Source: Cercis canadensis (taxonomy: Eukaryota; Streptophyta; Magnoliopsida; Fabales; Fabaceae). Taken from it: a stretch of 64,000 bases of DNA. A program made the translations under genes and the position numbers. The notes below the pieces were generated by a model, which was not told the origin of the DNA, searched no databases, and saw only the letters and a list, made by a program, of their open reading frames with translations. Below, piece after piece: positions 11,360 through 23,057 of the stretch (its first letter is position 1; every line of letters begins with the position of its first letter). The DNA is taken from contig QAOA01002045.1 of NCBI GenBank assembly GCA_003255065.1, positions 62,001-126,000 of the forward strand. Reading direction: 5' to 3'.

Positions 11360-11707
11360 ATTTCAGTTAATCCATTGTTTTATCATGCATTTAAATTGGG
11401 ATCTGATAAAGATGTTAAGGTGATGTTTGAGAGTAATGCTTAACATATTACTTTGAGTCTAATTGAGATATATGTGGACTTTAAGACTATGAATGTTAGT
11501 GGAGATGGAAGTCAACCTGAAACTATTGAAGAATGTGGCCCAAATTTATTATCTTGTTCCTGTCTTCCATATAATCAACTGGGAATAGAAGCCAAATCTT
11601 ATTATGAACTGAAGGTTGGTGAAGATGAAGATAAATTTGAAGCTATTGAAGAAAATGGTACAAGTTCATTTCCTTGTTCCTATCTTTTATACAATTAATT
11701 GGGGATA
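11360..11707 (+). pseudogene. MULE transposase (MURA/MuDR-type), N-terminal part
   Basis: Reading frames give NPLFYHAFKLGSDKDVK, then VMFESNA and SLIEIYVDF, followed by acidic sequence (VGEDEDKFEAIEENG), the layout of plant MuDR-type transposase N-termini (MuDR transposase domain, then an acid-rich linker). An in-frame stop separates the first two segments. A ~115-base internal tandem duplication repeats E(T/A)IEE-G-x-S-SCS. The gene is interrupted at 11708 by the CACTA element and resumes at 16891, where YEPK echoes the YELK repeat. Dead gene. Confidence 0.6.
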
Positions 11708-11739
11708 CACTACAAGAAAGAAGCAAAATTCTCATAAAA

Positions 11740-12135
11740 TTTTTCACGGACCGAAAATCCGATAAAAATTCTCACTGAAAAAATGAGTTTTAGTCATGAG
11801 TATTGAACTTGATGAACTTTCTCACGAATTTTCTCACAATCTTACGTTCCGTGAGAAATCCATGAGAAATTCCAAGAGAATATGACGGGAATGTGGCGCA
11901 AAAGCATTCTCACAAACATGGTCCATGAGAAAACTTGACAAAAGATGCAGTAAGTTTCTCACAGACTAGCATCCGTGAGAAAGCTAAACACACCGTTTTT
12001 AGAATTGATTTATTACGAATTTTTTCACAGATTGGGTCCATAAGAAATAAAACACACAGTTTCACTATACGAGTGGAAGGAGGAAATTTGGGTGAGATTT
12101 TCTCAATAACAAAATTCGTGAGAAAACTGGAAATT
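11740..12135. repeat. CACTA left subterminal repeats
   Basis: At least ten copies of a ~11-base motif, TTCTCAC(A/G)GA or its complement (T)CCGTGAGAAA, in both orientations. In this family such motifs bind the element's own regulatory protein (established for En/Spm); here that is inference. Confidence 0.85.
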
Positions 12136-12357
12136 TCTACCCCCTCCCCAAGTTCTCTTCTTCCTCATTTGAAAGTTAAAAAGAAATTGAAATTCTGATC
12201 ATTTCTCTCGATGAAGCTTCATGTGCAGCAGATTCTAACGACTAGATGGCGTTTTACGACGAGTGTGGGTTGTCTACTTCTTCTTTTTAAAGCTTTGGAG
12301 TTGAAGTAAGTTATTTTTATCTCCTATGTTCTTTCTCAATTATGCTCAAAATGTGTT

Positions 12358-12360
<3 letters not shown>

Positions 12361-12398
<38 letters not shown>

Positions 12399-12412
12399 NT
12401 TTTTTTTTTTTT
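12361..12412. repeat. Poly-T tract with N
   Basis: About 52 T with a single N at 12399; the true length is probably unresolved. Confidence 0.9.
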
Positions 12413-12931
12413 ATATTATTAGACTAGTTTAAGTGTAGATTGGTTGTAGATAGATATTTGATAGATTATAAACTTGATTAATGATTTGGCTTATGAGCTT
12501 ATATTTTGTGTTGAATCGAATTTCAATGTTAAAAATTGAATAGTTGTAAATTTTTTTTGTTAAAATTGGTTAAGAGTTTTTATATATGATATTTGTAGAA
12601 GATTTGAATAATTTTTTTGTTATTTTTTAAATTAATATACATGAATTTTAATTTTGTGAAGTTTAGAGAATAATTTATTAAATTAATTTGTGTGAAATTA
12701 TTGAAATTTTGATAATTCTATTTGAGACTCTTGTTGTATGTTATATGTAACTTATTTGTATAATTTGTTAAATGAATGTACGTTAGAGTTATATATGATA
12801 AATTAGTTAGGTTAACTTAGAAACTCGTCTAAGAGTTAATCGCGTAAGATTAACTCTCCGATAGTCTTAATTTTGTGACTATTCTTAAAATAATTGTTCA
12901 ATTAATATGACAGTAGAGCTTTTAAAGCAAG

Positions 12932-13063
12932 TAGGTGAACTAAATTTCGCAGTACCTGTATTTTATTTCTCTAGGTATATATTTATGCTGGTCAAATAAG
13001 ATAATTCATATACTTGGAGAACCATAAGGAGGTACTGCCGAAATTTAGTTGACCTACTTGGTC
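12932..13063. repeat. Inverted repeat upstream of the CACTA transposase
   Basis: AAGTAGGTGAACTAAATTTC with CAGTACCT on one side and AGGTACTGCCGAAATTTAGT with TGACCTACTTG on the other form ~30-base arms around ~70 bases. Lies just 5' of the TNP2 reading frame. Confidence 0.75.
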
Positions 13064-13199
13064 CCTATAAGTTTCTATTAGTGGTGGAACAAATTTTAAG
13101 AATGTAATAGAAACCATACTTGAAATAGAACTTGGTGCCTTTGAAGAATTACAGAAAAATATTAACAACTTTATTTTGTTTTGAATATTGACAGAATAT

Positions 13200-16100
13200 G
13201 GATATCTCTGATCATCGTCGTTAAAGTATATATTTGAGGAGTATCCGAATCTAGAATCTGTAAAATTTTATGATATATTAAGGTCTTTCAGTCTCCATTA
13301 TGGGATGAATGTGAGACACACTATGTGCTTTCAACTGTTATTAGATTATTAAGCATCAAATAAGACTACAAAATCTCTGAAAGTTTCATGGATGAACTTA
13401 TCAAATTAATGATGAAGATATTGCCTACATGTCATAAAATGTTAACTAATTTGTATTAGACAAAGAAATTAGTTTCTAAACTTAGTTGTGAGTATGAGAA
13501 AATTAACAATTGTCCACATGAGTGTATGTTGTATTATAGAAAAGATGAAGTTGCTAGGCAGTGTAGGGTTTGTAGTGAAGCACGGTTTAGAATATCCAAA
13601 GTTAGACGATGGAAGGTTAGGAAAATTCCAACTAAGCAGATGTGGTATTTGCCAATTATCCATAGATTACAAAGACTTTTTGCATTTAACGCATCTGTAA
13701 AATATATGATATGACATAAGGACCACCAAAGTGAATAAGGAATGTTGTCTCATCCATCTGATGGAGATATATGAAAATATTTTGACATGGTTCACCCAGA
13801 TTTCACATTAGAACCGAGGAATATGATGTTAGGTTTATGTACTGATGGTTTCAGTTCTTTTGGAATAGGCGCGAATACATACTTATGTGGACTTGTAATC
13901 CTTACTCTTTATAATCTTCTACCTGACATGTGCATGAGAAGATAATATATGTTTTTGACTGTCATTATTCTTGGTCCTCATAATTCAAAAAGTAAAATAG
14001 ACGTCTTCTTGCAACATTCGCTTGATGATTTGAAATTGTTTTAGGATGAAAGCGTGCTTACTTACCACATTTCTTTAAAGCAAAACTTTCGAATGAGAGT
14101 AGCTCTTTTGTGGACTATCAATGACTTCTCTGCGTATGAAATGTTATCGGGTTGACAAATGATAGGGAAGTTGGGATGCTCGATTTGCATGGTTCGAATG
14201 CATTCTATCTGAAGCATGAACGTAAAATATATTATTTTAATTGTCATCGATAATTTTTTATCCAAGGTTATCATTTTTATCGTAATAAAATTAACTTTTT
14301 GAGAAATATTATGAAGAATGACTTCTCACTGAAGCACTACTCTAAAAATAAAATTTACATGCAAGTGTTGAAACAACCCAAAGTAATAGAGAATAAGGGT
14401 GTTGTTTCTAGTAATTATAGTATAACTTACAACTTGACAAAGCGTAGTATTTTTTGAGACCTATCATATTTGAATGATTTGTTGATTCCTCATAATATTG
14501 ATGTGATGTATACAAAGAGCATTGTTTTCAGGAATGTCTTCAATATAGTTAATGATGTAAAAGACAAGAGGAAAGACAATGTGAAAACGAGATTAGATAT
14601 GAAAAAATTATGTAAACATCCCAGTTTGGAGTTACAAGACTTGGGAAATGAAAAAATTGTAAAACTCAAAGTATTGTACACACTTAGTATTGACCAGAAT
14701 AAAGTCGTATGTGAGTGGGCGTTGAATGTGAAGCTTCCTGATGAATATGCATTCAACTTAGGAAATTGTGTCGATATTAATATATGGACTTTGACCCACA
14801 TGATAATCATGTGTTTTTTAAGATACTCTTACAAATTATTTTTAATGAGTTGCCTAGGAAAGTTTAGGAACCTCTTATTAAGTTAAGCCAATTTTTTTTT
14901 ATAGATATTTATTCGCCTACTTTGTACATGGTTAACTTGCAAATAATTGAACAGAATATTCCCATAATATTGCACATGATTTCTTTAATGTGATTGAGTA
15001 TTTACCGGTTCAAGGATAATATAAGTGAATGTATCCTTTCAAAAAAAAAAATTCATAACTTAAAACGAAAGGTTAAGAACAAAACTCATGTGGAAGATTC
15101 AATTTGTGAAGCATACATCATTGAGGAGACTTCAACTTTTTATTCATACTATTTCAAATCTCATGTTCATTGAAGGACTAGAAAAGTGTCTCGCAATGAT
15201 GATGGTGAAAAAATTTATGCCGGACAACCTATTTTTGTCTTTAATTATCATGTTTTATTCCATGAAACTTCGCAACGACGATATCTCAATGATAAGAAAC
15301 TAACAGCTGCAATAGTGTATGTGTTGCTCAATTGCCCAAAGGTTAAACTTTACTTAAAGTAAGTTTCAACAAAATATATTAGTTTATTCTGATGCTTAAA
15401 TATAAATTTTATATGTATAAATAATTTTATGTTTATATTGCAGTATGTACATACATAAATTAACCTTAATGTATGACAATCTCTCAAATGATCAAATGGA
15501 TAAGCACATCTCTACTTAATTTTCTCAATAGTTTAAAGATTTTGTACGTAATTCTAATTATTTTCAATATTTAATAATATATAACTATGCTTTTGTAAAT
15601 TACTAGCATCTTGTTAATTATATGTAGATATAAAAACTTTATAATGATATTGTCAATGACTTTTTAATATCTTTAGCTTGAGTTCCCTTAAAGAAAGTTC
15701 AGACATGATACTGAATAAATATTAACAATTATAAATTTCACACAGATGCTTGATTTCATTGTCAAAAAATAAATAACATTGGAGTTTGTTTAAAATGATC
15801 TGGTTATAGCGAAGCTGAATCTTCTTATTATGTGATACTACAAAAAATCATTGAGATTGTATATATCAATTCACCTGGTTATCGATTGATACTATTTTAT
15901 AGCAAATGATATGATCATTCAACTCGAAGGGACAAAGAGTTATCGAAAATATAAATTTGTGAAGATAAACTCAAGGAAAACATACAAGTGAAATGACACA
16001 TTCATTTTAACTCAACAAGTAGAGCAATTTTATTTTCTCTACCCATGCACAACTCCTAATAAGCAGAGATGATTATATGTTATTCAAACGAATGTCAGAC
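13200..16100 (+). pseudogene. CACTA transposase TNP2 with C-terminal DUF4216-like region
   Basis: The transposase of the element, broken by many stops and frame changes. Readable pieces in order: PTKQMWYLPIIHRLQRLFA (13630 on), HPSDGDI and HPDFTLEPRNMMLGL with TDGFSSFG (13755-13870), ALLWTINDFSAY (14100), LIPHNIDVMYTKSIVFRNVF with NVKTRLDMKKL and VKLPDEYAFNLGNCVD (14485-14790), then VEDSICEAYIIEETSTFYSYY (15088), and LQKIIEIVYINSPG (15840). These follow the order of plant TNP2 proteins: the Transposase_21 core, the SICEAY-EE-S-F segment, and the DUF4216 domain. The longest uninterrupted frame is 14470-14886. Incapable of making a full protein. Confidence 0.8.
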
Positions 16101-16554
16101 ACACAATAAATGTCCTATATGATTCCTACTAAGGCGAACCACACCGTTCACCAGCGTTAATTGTTGATGACGATCAGACACATACATGTTTAATATATAT
16201 TACTTCAATTGCTACAAAGAAAGTTATTACTAGTACGAATCCAGTTTTTGTCACTGATGCAGATAATGACATAAGAGAGAAAGAAGATAAATATCATATA
16301 GTGATGACGAAACCGAGAAAGATTCCCAAGTGATTATGTTGTAGAAAACAATGGATATCATTCTTCTTATATATGTAAATATTGATTTTGTATATTTTTT
16401 TTCGACATTATCTTTCTGTGTAGTTTATTTTGTATAGATTTTTTAATTTGAATAAAATTTGATTGTATTCTGCTCCTCTGCTGATGTTATTGTTGTTCTA
16501 CTTATGTTGTTGATGGTTATTTTACTTTACAAGTTTTTTGTTAGTAGAAAAATA

Positions 16555-16875
16555 GGTTGTAGAATGTGAGAATTATGATTTTTTTTCACAAAATTTCTCA
16601 TGGACTAATCCGTGAGAAAATGAAAAATTGAAAATTAATTTTTTTAACTTGTGATGGTCTTTCTCACGGACAACTCTCACGGAATTGTTCTGTGAGAAAA
16701 TCTACGGGCATTGTTCGTGAGAAATTTCTCATGGATGACATTTTGCGTGACAAATTGTATTTGTTACGCCACTTTTTATCACAAAACTCTGTCTATGAGA
16801 AACTCAATAAGAAACATGTTTCTCATGAAAAAAATGTCATTTTCTCACGAATTTTGTTCATGAGAAAAAATTGAT
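16555..16875. repeat. CACTA right subterminal repeats
   Basis: Dense TTTCTCACGGA / TCCGTGAGAAA variants in both orientations, mirroring 11740-12135. Confidence 0.85.
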
Positions 16876-16890
16876 TTTCTTATAATGATA

Positions 16891-18665
16891 CAGGTTGAGC
16901 CTTGTTATGAACCGAAAGTTTATACACATAGATTTCAATATGGTTTGTCTACTTCTAATCAAACACAATGACAGAAAAAGGTTGTGATATGAAAGTAATG
17001 ACTTGTGGTTAAGTTCAGATATTCATAGTGGTGACATTGAAATACATGAAGCTAGATGTAGTCAACATGGAGGTGAGCGGAAAAACATAAGTCACGATAA
17101 TTCACATATTGATCCTCTAATTGACAACAGTGATGATGAGGATTGTGATTACAACCCAGATATTAGAGAATTAAGCGGTGATGAGGAAGGTGAAGAGTTG
17201 CTAGATCTTAATATGGAGCCGTTAAACTAGGAACCAATATCTGCTAGGGTACAACACGTTGCACCAATACAAGTAGTGTTTCCACCGCATTATAGATACA
17301 TTAATTAAGAGGCAGCGCAAATAGTTGATGACACTGAATAACGGGGAGTAGCTAGTGACAGAGAGGCGATTAGCTGCAAATCAGATAGAAGTTCGAAAGC
17401 AAATAAGATATTCAATTAGCTATAAAGTAATACTCCCTCTATTTGTACTAACATTTTTATATGGATGAGTCCAAACCTAACAAATTGAATTTGATATGTT
17501 CAAACAATGCTTATGGATATAATTATAGACTTCGAGTATGCTTACGAACCAGGAACAAGATTTGAGAGATAAGAAAATGCAATGGACCTCATACTTATAT
17601 AAATGCAACTTTAACACAAGATCATAACAAACTAGATGTTAAGGAAATTGCAGCAACTATTACTGGGATGATTTAGGAGAATGTCGGTGTGCTTATAAAG
17701 CTAATAAAAGAGCGCATAAAGAGCATATTCTCCTATCAAATATCATATAAAAAAGTGTGATTTGCAAGAGAAATAGTAATTGCTACAATGTATGGTAATT
17801 GGAATGAGAGTTACAATTTATTGCCCAAATAGATGGCTTCACTTGAAAAACATGCATATAGAACTGTCGTAGAATGGTGCTCGAATGATCAATGGATGGA
17901 AAGACCATCAAATGATCTTATGTTGAAGAGATTTCAACGTGTCTTCTAGGCATTCAAATCATGCATTTACGTCCAGATTGAAAAGACTTTCTTATACAGG
18001 AAGTACAATAGGACCCTGCTTATCACCACTAACATGACGGCTCTCGATCACCCTTGCCTTTAGGTTATGCCATCGTGAAATGTGAGAAAAAAATATCTAG
18101 TTATGATTTTTTATGCTTGTGAGATGGTACGTCGCTAGGGACATGAAAAATTTGACAATAATTTCAAACCGCTATGTTAGTATCATCTCATCCATTAAAA
18201 ACGAACATATTGGTTGGCATCCACCATTGGCGCATCATTTTTTCTGCTTGTGCCACGTAGTGAGCAATTGGAACAATGTCTTTAAGAATGTTGCTATGAA
18301 ACACCAAATCTACAGAATTGATAAGAATATGAGTCTAACTAAGCAATTAGATATTACTTTTAGTATTTACATATAATGAAGATTTTAAAACATCTTTTAT
18401 ATGTGTTCAGTTTGAGTCTGTCAAATTCAATGAATTAATGACGAACATACAAAGCAACTATCCTGATAGCCGTTCATGGAGGTATATCAGGAATATTGAC
18501 CTGACAAAATTGACGCAATAAAGGGACACTAAAAGTATTCCACAATTTAATTTAAGATACCACTTCGATGCCACTTATTGCTGAAATACAACAACTGACA
18601 CTACAATGCACAACCAATGGAATGAGAACATGATATCAGTCAAGTATCTGGTTAAGCAAGTTTTA
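16891..18665 (+). pseudogene. MULE transposase (MURA/MuDR-type), central and C-terminal part
   Basis: Continuation of the transposase after the CACTA insertion. An acidic stretch (HIDPLIDNSDDEDCDYNPD, 17100-17160) precedes the core. Near 17930-18040 the frames give AFKSCIYV and RTLLITTNMTA, matching the family's WxFxxCI...Y-G-LLxA-xxD pattern around a catalytic Asp. At 18195-18300, IISSIKNEHIGWHPPLAHH, FCLCHVVSNWNNVFKN matches the conserved I-xAI...W-PP-A-H-xCLxHxxxNF segment, and 18420-18640 gives NYPDSRSWRYI. Numerous stops. The gene runs toward the PMD gene on the other strand. Confidence 0.75.
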
Positions 18666-18689
18666 TTAATTATAAAAGGTGCCCCTAAG

Positions 18690-18850
18690 TTATATTAATT
18701 ACAAAATATGCCTTAAAGTTGAGATAATTACAAAATAATTTCAAATAAACTATAAATCCTAAACTCTAAATCATAAATCCTAAAAAATAAATCATAAACT
18801 TAAGTTCTAAACCTTAAATCTTAACTAAAAAAAAAAAACTTAAATGGATT
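18690..18850. repeat. Degenerate TAAATCCTAAACTC-type repeats
   Basis: Imperfect repetitions of (A)TAAATCCTAAACTCTAAATCAT resemble a decayed plant telomere-like repeat (AAACCCT). Lies between the two convergent genes of the MULE. Confidence 0.45.
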
Positions 18851-19129
18851 AGGGTTGATTTGTAAATAATAAAAAAAATTGTGGGAAATTTTTTATAATT
18901 ACCATAACTTCATTGATAATAACATAATTTTAAAATAATTACATATTATATTTGTAATAAGTCATTCAACAAATCCATTACACATGGTATTGTCAATTGT
19001 TGCATTTTAATAACAAGTGATATTTTAGTAGTTTCCTTTAATTTATAACTAATGTTTATCAAATCTATTAATTTGTAACATACAATTTCATTTATATTAA
19101 AAATAGCATTTAAATATATATTAACTTAC

Positions 19130-19790
19130 ATGCAAGTGGCCTTGTTACTCTACTGCCCTGTCACAAAGGAGATGGAGAAAAAGTGGGGAATATCTCATAT
19201 GTCTAAACCTCCAACAATAATGAACAGCTTCTTAACTCTAATGTGGGGCCAAGCGAAAAGTTGCATAGGCTCCTGTACAAGTGCGCCAGAACAGCAGATC
19301 CTCAACTCATGCGCCCTGCAACATCTTAATCCTCTAACAGCTTAAGGTACATCAAATGCACGTAGTTACCAGTGGTATTAGGTATCAACCATCTACTGAT
19401 CATTCGTATGATATGTGTACTAACATGATATTGTATTTCCTGATCGGTAGCATCATTTGACAAAAAAGTAAATGTGTCATTTAGCCACGTCATCTTTAGT
19501 CTCGATTCAACCAACACATCTTGGTTTAGCATAACGCCCAAAAAATCTTGTATCAGCTCCAACCATGGGTGCTGACTGTAACCACTCACTATATTCTCAT
19601 CAACAGGAAGTCCCAATATCATCTTCATATCTTGCAACGTGATCGTACACTCTTCACCAAACATGTGAAAAGTGTGTGTTTCTGGTCGCTATCGCTCAAC
19701 TAAGGCAAACAAAAATCTCTATCTAACTTCAACGAAGTCACCAGTGTAGCTCCTCCAAAATCTGCCCACTCAACATATTGTATCACTCTC
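19130..19790 (-). pseudogene. Plant mobile domain (PMD) protein
   Basis: The longest frame (19664-19326) reads ECTITLQDMKMILGLPVDE, SQHPWLELIQDFLGV, then ISRWLIPNTTGNYVHLMYL. These are hallmarks of the PMD (aminotransferase-like) family: ECTITLQDV---LGLPVDG, W--LC-DLLG, and the LFPDTSGN-VHL-FL motif. The frame before it (toward 19790) gives a broken ALVERxRPETHTFH-like start, and the part after it (to 19130) continues in another frame; no complete protein remains. PMD proteins occur in plant MULEs and retroelements and as domesticated genes (MAIN family). Its place inside MULE ends, facing the transposase, indicates an element-borne gene. Confidence 0.75.
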
Positions 19791-19795
19791 ACATC

Positions 19796-19906
19796 ATGTG
19801 GTAAAGCGTGTTCAGTTAGAATATGCTTTTCATGGCTACAACTTATTCAATTTTTAAAAGAATCACATAAGCTTTTTAAATAGTGAACACATGATTGGTA
19901 GAGATG
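19796..19906 (-). repeat. MULE right terminal inverted repeat
   Basis: Reverse-complement partner of 10461-10570: TAGTGAACA, TTTTTAAAAGAATC, GGCTACAAC and AAAGCGTGTTCAG in mirrored order, ending GATTGGTAGAGAT. Confidence 0.7.
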
Positions 19907-20064
19907 TCCTATAGCATTGTCAATTCATACATGTTTTACTTGTGTATAGTGTGTTTCCTTTAAGTATGAAAAATAATAAAATATTCAAAACTGCCTTTTT
20001 TTGATAAATAGTTTGAAAACTGCCATTTTTACATAAATAATTTGTAAATGTGTATTATTTAAGT

Positions 20065-20225
20065 CAATTTGCCTAAAATTACCAGCTTGAAACTCTGACA
20101 GTGATTAGATGTCACATGATTTATGAGGATGCTTCCATCAATCACGCTAGCCACTATATGACATACTAGCAGGAGAAAGCAATGCCCAAAACTTGCAGAA
20201 TACGCAGCAAATCACCTTGTTCCTC
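20065..20225. repeat. Segmental duplication block Z, copy A
   Basis: GAAACTCTGACAG, ATCAATCACGCTAGCCAC and AGAAAGCAATGCCCAAAACT followed by TGCAGAA match block Z' at 26515-26710. Possibly a relic of a gene, but I cannot assign a family in any frame. Confidence 0.7.
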
Positions 20226-20285
20226 CATTTAGTAAGGCATAGTCAATTAGTCATTAAACACTTCAAACTATAAAAAGATCTTTAA

Positions 20286-21546
20286 GGGTTTGTTTGGGAG
20301 TTTAAAATAAAGGGAGAGAAAAAAAGAGGAGAAGAATAAGGTTCCCTTATTCTTTGTTTGGAAGATTCAACTTAAGAAAAGAAAAAAAAAAAAAAAAAGA
20401 TCAAAGGACAAGATGCAACTCCCGCACTCATTTTTTTTCTCTATTTTCGTATTCCTCCAAATTAGGGAGTTTGGAGAGAAAAACTACTGTAATTACCATT
20501 ATACCCCTTTCTCTTTTAAAAATTACTGACCTATATCCTACACAATCCTAATACCGTCTATTCTCTTGGTTCTTCTAGCTTTAGAGGTAAGTTATTAACG
20601 TTAATGAACCTCTGCAACAAATCTTTGGGAAAATTACTCATTGGCCTGGAAATGTGCCTCTTTTCTCCATTTCTAACTTTGTGAACTTCCACCATTGAAA
20701 ATCTTCGAAGCGAATTCGACAAACCAAGAGAAATCCAGATGTAGAAACTTCACAAAAAGGTGAAATTCTAGTAAAAATTTTGGGTAAATGAAGATTCATC
20801 ATAACCCAATAGAGAAATGCATGCAAGTTCAAAGCTTTCCATAAATAAAAAACAATTCAGAAGTAATTTTCATCACACTCGAGAAAAGAGAGTCCACATT
20901 TTCTCGCAGTTTCCTGGTGAGAGCTTTCAGACAAACAGAGAGACGGCCATGATAAGCAGAGAGAGAGAGAAATTAGAAAAGGAATTTAGATAATAGAAAA
21001 AGTGGAAATAATGGAAAAGCCGTGAAAACTAAAAAGATAAAACAAAAATCGGTTAGAGAAAGAAAATATTAGAATACCATAAATACCCCATGACGTAACT
21101 AGGATGGGTATGCAACACGTGGAGGCTTAGGTTTTTATGTATTATTCTTGTTATCAGATTGCTTCAATTTGAAATTTTATTATTATGCTTAATCGTTACT
21201 TTATAACATGTTAAGATGATTTATCACTGATTTGTTGAGTAATTTAATTTTTTTAAAAATATTTAATTTATTTTCTAGTTTTATTAATTGATTAGTTTAG
21301 AGAGAAAAAGAAATAAATGTATTATATTATTTAATTTTATATTAAATATATTTATTTTAATAATAAATTATAAATTAGTAAAAATATTTTATAATAGGAC
21401 TTTTTCTTTTTCTTTTATCTCATTTTGCTTATTTTAATCATCCAAATAAATGAGAGAAAAATTCTTCTCTTTTCCTTCCCTTCTTTTCCCTCTCTTTCCT
21501 CTCCTTTCCTTTTTTTCCCCTTCACTTCAAACTCCCAAATCGACCC
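20286..21546. mobile_element. PIF/Harbinger-like non-autonomous element
   Basis: Left end GGGTTTGTTTGGGAGTTTAA and right end CAAACTCCCAAATCGACCC are inverted, each followed inward by a purine-rich (GGGAGAGAAAAAAAGAGG) or its mirrored pyrimidine-rich tract. The element is flanked by TAA (20283-20285 and 21547-21549), the target typical of PIF/Harbinger. The interior (20580-20990) includes sequence that looks like a plant gene leader on the minus strand but no transposase. Confidence 0.7.
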
Positions 21547-21549
21547 TAA

Positions 21550-22044
21550 AGTGAGATTTAATGATAAGAGATTTAAATAAATTAAGATTAGGTTTAAGTA
21601 AGTTACAATAAATTAAAATTCGAGTCTTTGTATCATAATTAAGTAAAATATTACAATTGAAGTGAGCAATTACTTAATAAATTACATATTTGTAATATAT
21701 CTTACAAAAAAAAAAATTAAATTAACTCAAAGTATGTAATTTTTTTTTGGTAAATCATGTAAATTTGAGTTTTGTATCATATGTCAGCAAATCCCAATTA
21801 ATTTAAGTGATGATTTCTTTGATGTCTTTGATACGATGAAGTCTTCCAACACATTATGTAAAGTAATACGGAAAGATTTGACATTACTCCCACTCAATAA
21901 CATGGAAAAGGATAACCAAGATTCCAAGTACGAAAATTAGCTCACATTTATAATTAGCCAACTGAATGTAACTGGTTTTAGGTCCAGGTTCGATTTTGTA
22001 CGTATACGAACAAATATGACGTCAAGAAAGGGCCAGCAGTCTAG
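21550..22044. other. Gene-free AT-rich stretch
   Basis: No coding or RNA gene signal. Some self-complementary phrases (AGTAAGTTACAATAAATT, TCGAGTCTTTGTATCAT / TTGAGTTTTGTATCATA). Confidence 0.4.
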
Positions 22045-23057
22045 ACCAGTACCTACCTTTTGTCCTTTTCGTTTAAAGATAGCTCAATGGAATCAATGAT
22101 GTTTCGCTAAACAAAAAAAAAAAAAAAAAATGGATAATATTTGTGTTTATGATGTTTTTTAATGGTTAGGATATTTTTGGCTAATTTTCGTATACTAAGA
22201 TTATATTTTTTTGTTTAGTAATTTTAAGAGTATACTTCTTATACTGAGATCATGTTTCTCTTAGAACTATCTAAGAGTATAATTCTCACATTGATTTAGT
22301 ATAATTTTTTAAAAAATAAAAAAATATAATAGTTATTTTAACATATTTTCTCTTTAAATCTCCTAATTTAGAGAAACACAAAAATAAACCAAAAAAAGAG
22401 TGTGGAGATTGTATCTTCTAAGATAAATCTTCTAAACAAGATAGAGATGAGGTTTATTATTCGCTTCTCTTTTTTTTTCTTTTAAATTAACTCTCAAACA
22501 AACTTTAAATATACTGTATCAAAATGTCTTTGCTTTCAAATNACCAGTACCCACCTTTTGTCCTTTTCGTTTAAAGATAGTTCAATGGAATCAACGATGT
22601 TTCGCTAAACAAAAACAAAAAAAAAATGGATAATATTTGTGTTTATGATGTTTTTTAATGGTTAGGATATTTTTGGCTAATTTTCGTATACTAAGATTAT
22701 ATTTTTTTTTTTAGTAATTTTAAGAGTATACTTCTTATACTGAGATCATGTTTCTCTTAGAACTATCTAAGAGTATAATTCTCACATTGATTTAGTATAA
22801 TTTTTTAAAAATAAAAGAATATAATAATTATTTTAACATATTTTATCTCTAAATCTCTTAATTTAGAGAAACACAAAAATAAACCAAAAAAAGAGTCTGA
22901 AGATTGTATCTTACTCATAATTTTTTTTTTTAAGATAAATCTTTTAAACAAGACAGAGATGAGGTTTATTATTCGCTTCTCCTTTTTTTCTTTTCTTCTA
23001 AATTAACTCTCAAACAAACTTTAAATATACTGTATCAAAATGTCTTTGCTTTCAAAT
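22045..23057. repeat. ~500-bp direct duplication around single-N gap 22542
   Basis: 22045-22541 and 22543-23057 start ACCAGTACC(T/C)ACCTTTTGTCC and end GTCTTTGCTTTCAAAT. They differ by a handful of substitutions and by one ~20-base insertion (around 22912-22932). The break exactly at the N indicates two alleles or overlapping contigs placed side by side. Confidence 0.85.

Larger units (their letters stand above)
11708..16887 (+). mobile_element. CACTA (En/Spm) DNA transposon inserted in the MULE
   Basis: Starts CACTACAAGAAAGAAGC and ends TTTTCTTATAATG (a mutated form of the usual TTTCTTGTAGTG). A 3-bp duplication ATA flanks it (11705-11707 and 16888-16890), as expected for the family. Both subterminal regions are packed with TTTCTCACGGA-type motifs in both orientations. 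The interior has a decayed TNP2 transposase on the plus strand. Length 5180 bases, one N at 12399. Confidence 0.93.
10461..19906 (+). mobile_element. Mutator-like element (MULE) with nested CACTA
   Basis: Terminal inverted segments (10461-10570 and 19796-19906) enclose a Mutator-family transposase pseudogene on the plus strand and a plant mobile domain (PMD) pseudogene on the minus strand, arranged tail to tail. A 5.2 kb CACTA element sits inside the transposase gene; without it the MULE is about 4.3 kb. Both genes carry many stops, so it is long dead. I could not find a convincing 9-bp target duplication, so the exact ends are uncertain by tens of bases. Confidence 0.7.

Noticed and set aside
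11935-12198. 87-codon open frame in the CACTA left subterminal region
   Set aside because: It is built from the subterminal TTTCTCAC repeats and has no protein-family signature.
16692-16874. 60-codon open frame in the CACTA right subterminal region
   Set aside because: Same repeat-driven origin; mirrors the left side.
18690-18850. Interstitial telomere
   Set aside because: The repeats are too degenerate (TAAATCCTAAACTC, never tandem AAACCCT) to claim telomeric origin.
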